Below are positions 55,600-64,000 of a stretch of 64,000 nucleotides of DNA, piece by piece; positions within the stretch are counted from its first letter, which is position 1, and every line of letters begins with the position of its first letter. This DNA is from Beta vulgaris subsp. vulgaris (lineage: Eukaryota > Streptophyta > Magnoliopsida > Caryophyllales > Amaranthaceae), in the NCBI RefSeq assembly GCF_026745355.1, contig NC_079205.1, forward strand, positions 37,732,545-37,796,544, written 5' to 3'. A program made the translations under genes and the position numbers. The notes under the pieces were generated by a model. That model was not told where the DNA came from and ran no database searches. It saw nothing but the letters and a program-made list of their open reading frames with translations.

Positions 55600-57423
55600 T
55601 GACCCTAGGTGTATGAAAATTAATTCATGAATATTGCAGTACATACTTAGTAAGAAACAATTGGGGGGAAACCATATCTGTGCACATTTAAACATCTTTA
55701 TCATTCCTAGTTCCAAGCGTATCTTTTCAAACCTGTCCCTAGATAGAGGTTTAGTCAATATGTCAGCTATTTGATTTTCAGTAGGACAGAAATCAACTTT
55801 GACTAACCTCTTTCTCTACATTGTCTTTTAGGAAATGATGTCTAATGTGTATATGTTGACTCTAGAGTGATGAACTGGATCCTTCGAAATCAAATAGCTA
55901 GTATGTCACAAAATATAGGAACACACTTGAATTTTATGCCAAAGTCACGTACCTGTTGCTTGATCCACAATACTGAGAACAACATGCAGAGCAGCCACGT
56001 ATTCAGTCTTGCTGTGGAAAGAGCAACGGTTTTTGTTTCTTTAGCTCCAAGAAACCAAGCTTGATCCTAGGAACTGGACAATACAGATGTGCTTTTCGAT
56101 TCACCAAGTCTCCAGCATAGTCAGCATCGGAATAGCTTACAAGATCAAAGATGTCACTTCGAGGATAGAACAAGCAAAAGATTCACTTCCTTTCAAATAT
56201 CTAAGAATCCTTTTAACAGCTGTCATATGGGATTCCTTAGGATTTGATTGGAATCTTGCACATAAACCAACACTAAAGGATATATCAGGCCTACTTGCAG
56301 TTAGATAGAGTAAGGAACCAATCATACCTCTATAGAGTTTCTGATCTACGGACTTACCACTTTGATCCTCATCTAACCTTGTACCTGTTCCTATAGGAGT
56401 ATGGTTTGTTTTTGCTTGATCCATTCCATATTTTTTCAATAACTCTTTACGTATTTTTGTTGATGGATCATTGTTCCTCTTTCAGTTTGCTTGATTTGCA
56501 AACCAAGAAAGAAGTTTAATTCTCCCATCATACTCATTTCAAATTCACTACGCATTAACTCAGCAAATTCTTTACAAAGAGATTCGTTAGTTGCACCAAA
56601 AATTATATCATCCACATAAATCTGAACCACTAGGATGTCTGTTCCTTTGGATCGAAGGAACAGGGTCCTATCAACTTTGCCTCTATAAAATCATTAGAAA
56701 GTAAGAATTTTGAAAGTCTTTCATACCATGATCTAGGAGCTTGCTTAAGCCCATAAAGAGCTTTATCTAGCTTATAGACATGTTGGAAGATCCGGGTTTT
56801 CAAAACCAGGAGGTTGTTCCACATAGACGTCTTCAATCAAATATCCATTTAAAAAGGCACATTTGACGTCCATCTGTACAACCTAAAACCCATGAATGAT
56901 GCAAAGGCAATCAAAATTCTTATTGCCTATTCTAGCTACAGGGCAAAGGTTTCATCAAAGTCAATACCTTCTTGTTGATTGTACCCTTTGGCTACGAGTC
57001 TGGCTTTGTTCCTTATGACTGTCCCATGCTCGTCTAGCTTGTTCCTGAAGACCCATTTTAGCCAATTACCTTTTGGTTCTTAGGCTTGGTCTCAAGGTGC
57101 CAGACCTTGTTCCTCTGGAACTCATTCAGTTCCTCTTGCATGGCGTTTATCCAGTCAGACTCCAGTAGGGCATCATTGTGATCTCGTGGTTCTGTCATAG
57201 ACAAAAAGGCATGGAAAGCACAGAAATTTTTCAGTTGGGATCTCGTTTGAGTTCCCTTTTCAATATCACTTACTATTAAATCCAATGGATGGGATTTTAA
57301 GTGTTTCCATGGTCTTGGTTCAATTCTTCTTGTCTCTGCTCCTCCAGTTTGAGGAGCTTCATTCGTCGTCTTCTGGATGAATTTCTGGTGCCTGTTCCTC
57401 CTGTATAACAGGATCAGGAACAC
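55600..57423 (-). pseudogene. Sire-2 reverse transcriptase and RNase H, heavily broken
   Basis: RT starts in 57058-57423 (EPRDHNDALLESDWINAMQEE). The palm is at 56630-56836 ([19 protein letters not shown]) and 56436-56630 (QIYVDDIIFGATNESLC, catalytic YVDD kept). The connection is at 56137-56439 (GMIGSLLYLTASRPDISFSV). RNase H (55750-56130) is recognisable only by DNA similarity to Sire-1, with many frame changes. At least six frame breaks in under 2 kb. Confidence 0.87.
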
Positions 57424-57599
57424 TATCTCTTCTTCAGAAATATGCTTTTTGTCGTTCCTGCAGGTGTTAGTTCCTCATCAATGTTTACTGACTCCTCAAT
57501 ACGAGTCAGTCCTATTTCAAAGTCATTTTCATGACTTGGTTCCTGCAGAGAGTTAGTTTCATCGAAAATAATGGATACTTTCCTCAACACACATTGTTC

Positions 57600-58800
57600 G
57601 TTTGTTGTAAACTCTATATGCCTTACTACTTAAAGCATATCCAATAAAAAAGCCTCATCGCTTCTAGCATCAAACTTTCCTAAATTGTCTTTACCATTAT
57701 TATGTACAAAGCATTTACAACCAAGACTCTAAAGTATGAGATATTGGGTTTTCTTCCTTTAAGTAGCTCATAAGGGGTCTTTAAGAATAGGTCTTAGCAT
57801 GACTCTATTGATATATAGCATGCCGTATTCACTGCTTCGGCCCAGAAATTCTTCGGAAGATTGCTTGCTATTATCATCGTTCTTGCCATGTCCTCCAAAG
57901 TGGATTCTTCCGTTCTACCACGCATTTTGTTGTGGGGTTCTAGGAGCTGAGAAGTTGTGATCGAGACCTTCATGCCTGCAAAACTCATCAAATTTTGAGT
58001 TTTCAAACTCTCTACCATGATCAGAACGCAAGTGCTTAATCTTAAAACCACTTATTCTTTGAGTTCTTTTAGCAAAGTTAACAAATTCGTCAAATGTCAT
58101 CTTTGCTATGAAGAAAAATAACCCAAGTGTATCTTGAAAAATCATCAACTATTACAAGTACATATCTCTTACCAGATCGACTTTGGATTCGAACAGGGCC
58201 ACACAAGTCCATATGAATCAATTCAAGGGGACTTTGTGAGCTTACCATTTTCTTTGACTTGAACGAGGATCTAACTTGTTTACCTTTTGCACAGGGCCAC
58301 AAACTTCATGGTTTGAGACTTTGATAGTTGGTAATCCAATCACCAAGTCCTTACCACTTAGCTTTGGAGTAATGTCATGCTTGCATGACCACATCTTTTA
58401 TGCCAAAGAAGTGGTTCATTCATCGACGGCACTTAAACATGTTAGTTGTTCCTAGGAACAAGGTTGAGATCAACAACATATGTTCCCTTTCCTTGTTCCT
58501 TCTAGAATTTTGGTACCTGTTCCGATTGCTTACTATACAATGTTCATCAGTAAAATTTACACTGTTCCCTTTGTCGCAAAATTGAGAAATACTAAGCAGA
58601 TTATGTTTTAAACCCTCGACCAAAAATACATTGTCTATGGAATGTGACTTAGACTTTCCTACCTTCCCTTGCAACTATGTTACCGGTAAGATTGTCTCCA
58701 AAGGTCACAGTTCCTCCATCATAGGCTGAAAGCGAGAGGAGTTTCTCTTTATCTCCTGTCATGTGTTTAGAACACGCATGTCGAGGTACCACAGGTTGTT
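57600..58800 (-). pseudogene. Sire-2 protease and integrase, heavily broken
   Basis: The protease region near 58420-58800 keeps the C-terminal part (GKVGKSKSHSIDNV, GLKHNLLSISQFCDKGN). Integrase: first catalytic region at 58090-58302 (ELIHMDLCGPVRI, VIVDDFSRYTWV), second at 57915-58148 (HLRSDHGREFENSKF), third near 57794-58051 (FWAEAVNTACYI). Order and motifs match Sire-1. Five or more frame changes. Confidence 0.86.
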
Positions 58801-58809
58801 CCCCTCACT

Positions 58810-60580
58810 TTAGCCTGCATCAAAGCAATCAGTCAGTGGTAGGAACCCAGTTTGACTTGGGTTCTCTGTTGGGCTAATATTTCTCTTAGCTTTCCAAACT
58901 TGTTTGATTAAGTGGGTATTCATTTCAATATGTTCTTCTCTGGAGGAACAGTCAGACACTAAGTGTCCACTGTTCCCACAGTAAGAGCATATTCGGCTGC
59001 TTGGAAGATCAACATATTTTTTCATTTTGTTTTTCTTCTTGTGATTGAAACCTAGCCCACTTCTTCCTTCATTTTTATATTTTTGTATCCAACTTCTGGA
59101 TCAGGAAGAGTCTTCTTGAAGCTTCCATTTTCTCTTTAAGTACAAGATATTTACTCAAAACTTTTTCATGTTCGAATTTTAATTTTCGAACTCGGATCTT
59201 GTATTTATAGAGGAACTGGTTCCTTCAGGAACAATAGTTTCAATTCAGCCATTTCCATATTCAAGAAGTAGTTTTCATTTTTAGCATTTTCAAAAGCTTC
59301 TCGAATACGTCGGTTTTCATCAAAAACTTCAAAGAATCTTTCTTCAATGTTTGCATTCACTGTTTTAAACCAATTTGAATGTCCTTTGGTGACTTCAAGG
59401 CTTTTTCTAAATTTTCTTCTCTAACACAAATTCCTTGTAGTCATCTAAGGTTTCCAAAAGTAGTTTTTAGTTGATTCTTTGAAAGTTCTTTTAACTCTTC
59501 TTATAACATTTATGCGTACCTTTGTCTGGCAAGTCTTCTTCTTCGTCTGTTTTTTCCATGAGACATAAGTGTGTTGTCTCCTCTTCTGGTTGTTCCTGCT
59601 CCTCGTCTGAGTCGGTTTCTCCCAGGCAGCTACCATGGCCCTTCTCATATCAACTTTTGAGAAAGGTTTTTGTTTTTCCTTTCCCTTCTCCTTGTATTTG
59701 CCTTTGCTTTTTCATTTTCCCAGAGAGGGCATTCTTTATGAAGTGATCCGGACTTCCACACTTGTGACAGCTTAATTTCAGGCTTTTTCATGTTCTTCCC
59801 TTTGTAGTTCTTGTTGAAGAACTTTTTGAATCTTTTCACGATCAGTGCTGCTTCTTCATCATCAGTATCTGAATCCTCCAGATCATCGGACTTGAGACCA
59901 AGGCCTTAGGTCTATTAGAGTCAACTTCATGAGTTCCTAGATGGATTTCATGAGTTAACAAGGAACCGGAAAGTTGCTCGATATTGAATGTGGTGAAATC
60001 TTTAGTTTCGAGCAAGGCAGTGACCTTTGCCATCCATTTTTCATCCTGAGGAAGACTTCGTAGAACTTTACGTACTTGTTCCTCGGGGTGATGATCTTTC
60101 CTAGAGATTCAAGCTCATTTATGATGTTGGAGAATCTTGTGAGCATCTCTTGAACAGACTCCTTAGGTTTCATTTGAAATAGCTCATATTTGTGCATGAG
60201 CATGTCAATCTTGATCGCTTGACTTGCTTTGTTCCTTCATGAGTAACTTGAAGAAGTTCCCACATTTGCTTGGACTTGCATCCCATGATTCGATTGTGTT
60301 CATGGGGACCAAGACCACAAAGAACTTTTGCTCAAGTTGTTCATCTCCATTTTGTCGAAGTCTCTTTTATCAAATTTGGAGAGAGGTTTAGGGAGTCTTC
60401 ACCTTTTTCATTTTTCTCTGTGACTTCGAAGTCACCAATCTCTATTACTCTCCAAACTTGATATTTTCGGCCTTGATGAAGATTTCCTACGTTCTTCCAG
60501 TATGGGTAATACTTGCCATTAAACATGGGTGGACGCTGAGTTGAGTAACCTTCTTCCAATCTTTCTCCTGATGTGTTCAT
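58810..60580 (-). pseudogene. Sire-2 gag, heavily broken
   Basis: Starts MNTSGERLEEGYSTQRPP at 60580, nearly identical to the Sire-1 Gag start. The capsid region continues at 59955-60203 (YELFQMKPKESVQEMLTRF) and 59842-60033. The first knuckle region (59700-59800) is disrupted. The second knuckle is clear at 58810-59025 (CSYCGNSGHLVSDC). Seven or so frame changes. Confidence 0.87.
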
Positions 60581-60629
60581 CGTTTCCAGGAACTAGCTCC
60601 TCAGTGTTAACTGATTTTGGAGGAACTAG

Positions 60630-60641
60630 GCTCTGATACCA
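60630..60641 (-). other. primer-binding site of Sire-2
   Basis: Minus strand TGGTATCAGAGC (initiator-Met tRNA match), two bases from the LTR. Confidence 0.95.
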
Positions 60642-60643
60642 AT

Positions 60644-61802
60644 TGTTAGTCTTGGACGAACACTTAAGCAACTACAAGAGGGGGGTGAATTGTAGTTGGA
60701 GAGATTTTCAAACTTTTTGCGGAAATAAAAGAATGAATAAGTAAGAAGGAACTAATTGCAGAATAAAGAAAGAACTAGGAACGAGATTTTTCAAGGAAAA
60801 CTTCCTAGGCCCAATAGGAAGAAAAACCTTGACCACTAGGGATTTTGACTCAATTCTCTTTAATCACTTTTAGGCCAAAAGACTCTCTTTTGTACAACCT
60901 AAACTTGGACCAACTCTGTTCCTCTAGGAACTTGTTCCCGTCAGCCTGTTCCCCTGAACAGTTGACTTCTCCCTTGACTTCACTCGAAGTCTTTTCTTTT
61001 TCTTCTTCTCTTTCTCTTTTCTTTCTTCAAGAATGATTACAGATTTTGATTCTCTCAACAATCTAATAATACATAATGTCTAAGAAGAAGAAAAGAGCAA
61101 ACTTTCACTAAGAATATTACATAAATATTCTGAAAGTATTCTAAAGATCATTACAAAATCTATTTGTAGAGACCTATTTACTTGATTTCTTCTCCACGAA
61201 CTTCTCCATGTTTTCTCCATGAACACACGTCCTCTTAGCCATCTCCATTTTGTCCGTTGTAATCTATCCGTTCGGAGTTGAGTTTGTTGGGCTTCCACGA
61301 TCTTTTCAATGATCTCAGCCACTTCTCCATTATCACACGTCTTATATATAGTTAGGTTGTTGTGGTTCCTAAATTCTAGGAACTACCACAACGTTCACTT
61401 TGTTGGCGCTGTTGCTTAGGTTAATGTTTGGCGGCTTCATATTTCTAGGAAAACATTAATGTTGCGCATACATTTCACTAAACAAGATATTATGGACTCT
61501 TCATATATTTCATTAGTTATCACCATAATATTAATCGGATAACACAAGTAAATAATAAATAATTTTAAACTTGATTAAATACTTAATCAAATCTTCATAA
61601 AATATTTACCATTTTATTTGTGACACTTAAGAACATTTATCCGTATTAAAACTAGACAAATAAAATAAATAAAACAAAAACAAACTAGAGAACAGAAACT
61701 AAGACATAAACAAGTTACTTCTAACAAGGAACCTAAAAACTGAATTAAACTAATAAAATGTGAACATTAATTATATGTCATTATCAAAATAGTGAAATAA
61801 CA
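60644..61802 (-). repeat. 5' LTR of Sire-2
   Basis: 1159 bp, TGTTAGTCTTGG to GTGAAATAACA, followed by the AGGGG duplication. Hairpin at 60801-60821. The expected TATA position reads CTACAAATAG on the minus strand (near 61161), a weakened box also present in the other LTR. Confidence 0.93.
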
Positions 61803-62924
61803 AGGGGCATCTTTGCCTAAAAGCTCAGTTAGAGGTCGAGCATTTTTTGAAAAATCTTTAAATAAAAAGGTAGTAAAATCCTACATGACCAAGAAAACTC
61901 CTTACTTCTTTGACAAAGTTAGGAGGTAGTAAATGCTCAATGACCTTTATCTTTGCTTTTGTCGACTTCAATACCCCGATGAGAAACAATATGACCCAAA
62001 ATGACTCCTTATTGCACCATGAAATGACATTTTTTCGAGTTGAGAATCAAATTAGCTTCTTGACATCTATGGAGCACCTTTTGTAAATTAGCAAGGCATA
62101 CATCAAAAGATGTTCCATAAATAGAGAAGTCATCCATAAACACTTCCAAAGAGTTCTCAATAAGACCCGAGAAAATTAGCATCATGCAACGTTGAAAAGT
62201 GGCAGGAGCATTACATAGTCCAAATGGCATCCTTCGATATGCAATGGTGCCATAAGGACCTGTAAAAGTGGTCTATTCTTGGTCACTTGGATGAATAGGA
62301 ATTTGGAAGAAAATCGGAATATCCATCCAACCAATAAAAAAAAAAGAATATTTTGCCACCCTTTCCAACATCTGATCAATGATGGGGAGGGGGGAAATGA
62401 TCTTTTCAGGCGGCCTTATTCAATCTTCTATAATCAATACACATGCGCCACCATGTCACAGTTCTTGTTGGAGCTTGCTCAGCGTTGTCATTCTTGACAA
62501 CGGTCATGCCTCCTTTCTTTGGGACTAGTTGAACAGGGCTAACCCACTTACTATCTGAGATAGGGTAGATTATACCTGCATCAAGCAATTTAAGAACCAC
62601 TTTATTGACTACATCCATCATATTTGGATTAAGTCGTCGTTGAGATTCTATAGAAGAAACATGTACGTCCTAAAGAATGATTTTGTGCATGCAAAATGAG
62701 GGATTAATGCCCTTAATATCATCAATGGTATACCTAATGACATTCTTATATTTCCTCAAAATAACAAGTAGTTTTTCAATTTGAATGTCATCAAGCTCAG
62801 CATTGACAATAATAGGGTAAGTATCATTAGGGCCCATGAATACATATTTCAAAGTAGAGGGGAGTAGTTCCAGTTCTACCTTAGAAGGCGATGTACTCTT
62901 CTTAGTTTTCCCCGAGCTCAACAA
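61803..62924 (-). pseudogene. Athila-like reverse transcriptase
   Basis: Linker at 62670-62924 (LPSTLKYVFMGPNDTYPIIV, IDDIKGINPSFCMHKI). Fingers at 62406-62621 (VVLKLLDAGIIYPISDSKWV, MCIDYRRLNKA). Palm at 62009-62230 (MPFGLCNAPATFQRCMM, catalytic FMDDFSIYG). The thumb region runs from 62008 to the Sire-2 junction in another frame. Frame breaks fall near 62650, 62400 and 61990. Confidence 0.88.
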
Positions 62925-62999
62925 TTCCTTGAGAGGCTTTTCAAATTCAATGGCTCGTGTCTCCTCTAGAAATCTCTTGTATTCCTTAGTCTCCCAATC

Positions 63000-64000
63000 T
63001 TACTCATCGGCATTACCTATCAAGACCGTTTGTAATGAATCATCAAGTTGGAAACTGAAGGCATTGGCGTCTATCACCACATCAAGAGCATCCACTCTAT
63101 AAACAGTTTCTCCCATAGAAGGAGAATTCATGGAGTTTGTAAGTGTGTATTCCATCTTCTCATCTTCTATTTCAAAGGTGATCTTACCCTTTTTCATGTC
63201 AATAATGGCTCCAGCAGTGGACAAAAAGGGTCTCTCAAGGATGACGGGAACCTATGTATCTTCCTCCATCTCCATAATAACAAAATCACATGGGATAAAG
63301 AATTAACCCACTCGAACAGGAACATCTTCAATGATACCAAGTGGAAACTTTACTATTCTGTCTGCTAGTTGGAGAGAGATGCGTGTGGGTTTTAGTTCAC
63401 CCATGTTGAGTTTCTGGAAGATCGATATAGGCCTGAGACTAACACTAGCCCAAAGATAACATAGAGCATTATTGATAGCAATATCACCAAGACTGACATG
63501 AATAGAATAGCTGATTATATCTCTTCGCTTTTCTGAAAGCTTATTCTGCAAAATAGCACTACACTCGACTGTTAGTGACATTAAATAATGACATTCTCTT
63601 AAATTTTTCTTTTGTCAGAGAGCATGACTTTCAAAACCTTAGCATAAGAAAGCATCTCAGAAATAGCACCCAAAAGATGTTGATGTGCAGCTTCTTCAAG
63701 ATATCAAGGAACTTCCCATACTTCTTTTCAAGTTTTTCCTGTGATAATCTTTTCATGTTTTTCAGGCTTATCTTGTATGGTTCAATAGGAATGATAGTGG
63801 ATTCCTGCTTCTCAGTCTTCTTAGCTTCATCCTCCTAAATCGTCCTCCCCTTGTCTTCTTCACTCAACTCTATAACCTCTTCTGCACTTTTCTTTTGCTC
63901 AATTACCTTCTTTGTAGGCTCTTGTATTTCTTTACCGCTCCTCAATGAAATGGCATGGATATGCCCCTTAGGATTTGGTTAAGTTTGTCCAGGAAGTCGC
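63000..64000 (-). pseudogene. Athila-like protease and gag linker, active site lost
   Basis: Protease at 63303-63581: the catalytic position that in Athila reads D-L-G-A-S is Y-L-W-A-S here (ALCYLWASVSLRP), so the aspartate is gone. The rest of the fold is clear (MGELKPTRISLQLADRIVKF, GIIEDVPVRVG). 63000-63224 is the region between protease and RT (ITFEIEDEKMEYTL). From 63575 to the window edge short frames match the gag-protease linker (YGKFLDILKKLHI). Confidence 0.82.

Larger units (their letters stand above)
43748..61802 (-). mobile_element. Sirevirus-type Copia retrotransposon (Sire-2), hit by a LINE and a solo LTR
   Basis: LTRs at 43748-49742 (interrupted) and 60644-61802, AGGGG duplication on both sides (43743-43747, 61803-61807), primer-binding site TGGTATCAGAGC and polypurine tract. 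Gene order right to left is gag, protease, integrase, RT, RNase H, envelope-like ORF. After removing the LINE (4.8 kb) and the solo LTR (4.0 kb) about 9.2 kb remains. Coding parts are more decayed than in Sire-1. Confidence 0.93.
61803..64000 (-). mobile_element. Athila-like Gypsy retrotransposon, pol to gag part
   Basis: The right flank of Sire-2 is an older Gypsy element running beyond the window edge, with RT, protease and the C-terminal gag linker in that leftward order. Protein motifs are those of Athila (QLADRIVKFPLGIIEDV, CIDYRRLNKA). It continues left of Sire-2 at 43636-43747. Neither LTR is visible. Confidence 0.88.

Noticed and set aside
1..64000. tRNA or rRNA genes
   Set aside because: No A/B-box cloverleaf or rRNA segment noticed; a covariance search could not be run here.

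Overview
This window is nuclear DNA of a flowering plant, most likely a eudicot. It has intron-type splice signals, plant transposon families on almost every kilobase, and a plant BAHD acyltransferase. I see no bacterial or organellar genes, and the species cannot be fixed from sequence alone. There is one apparently intact host gene (BAHD acyltransferase, 10990-12354, + strand). Nearly everything else is transposable-element sequence, much of it nested.

Left part (1-13.2 kb): a Tat-lineage Ty3/gypsy element on the minus strand (1-6989, 3' LTR off the window) abuts an LTR fragment of opposite orientation (about 7.1-7.6 kb). A decayed second copy of the BAHD promoter follows (8.53-8.70 kb). 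Next is a long-inverted-repeat DNA element (about 9.17-10.55 kb) with a smaller MITE inside it (10060-10423), then the BAHD gene, whose 3' end carries a 73-bp tandem duplication.

Middle part (13.2-24 kb): a Copia fragment is split by a 1.26-kb hAT-type element that holds five snRNA-promoter-like motif pairs. This is followed by a Sirevirus-type LTR fragment, two minisatellites built from short palindromes (16.2-18.3 and 19.65-20.04 kb), a solo LTR, a Stowaway MITE, and a multi-exon antisense ORF (21716-23538) with a 'gypsy-type transposase' domain.

Right part (24-64 kb) is a nest that can be read in order. An Athila-like Gypsy element (oldest, 61803-64000 plus 43636-43747) was hit by a Tat element and by Sirevirus 2 (43748-61802, target duplication AGGGG). 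The Tat element has its 5' LTR at 43019-43635 and its pol reading leftward to 24171. Its integrase was split by a CACTA transposon (24955-38276, duplication AGT) that carries captured host exons, including a DnaJ first exon. Sirevirus 1 (26242-37391, duplication AAAGA) then landed in that CACTA element. Sirevirus 2 was in turn hit by an L1-type LINE (44122-48913) and by an element that left a 4-kb solo LTR (50965-54996, duplication ATCAT).

The retroelement genes do not form a host pathway. They encode Gag, protease, reverse transcriptase/RNase H and integrase, nearly all broken. The least conventional signals are the palindrome-unit arrays and hairpins in the 3' region of the Tat element, a covarying hairpin shared by three Sirevirus LTRs, and the snRNA-promoter-like array in the hAT element. 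No system clearly new to biology can be proven from the sequence alone.
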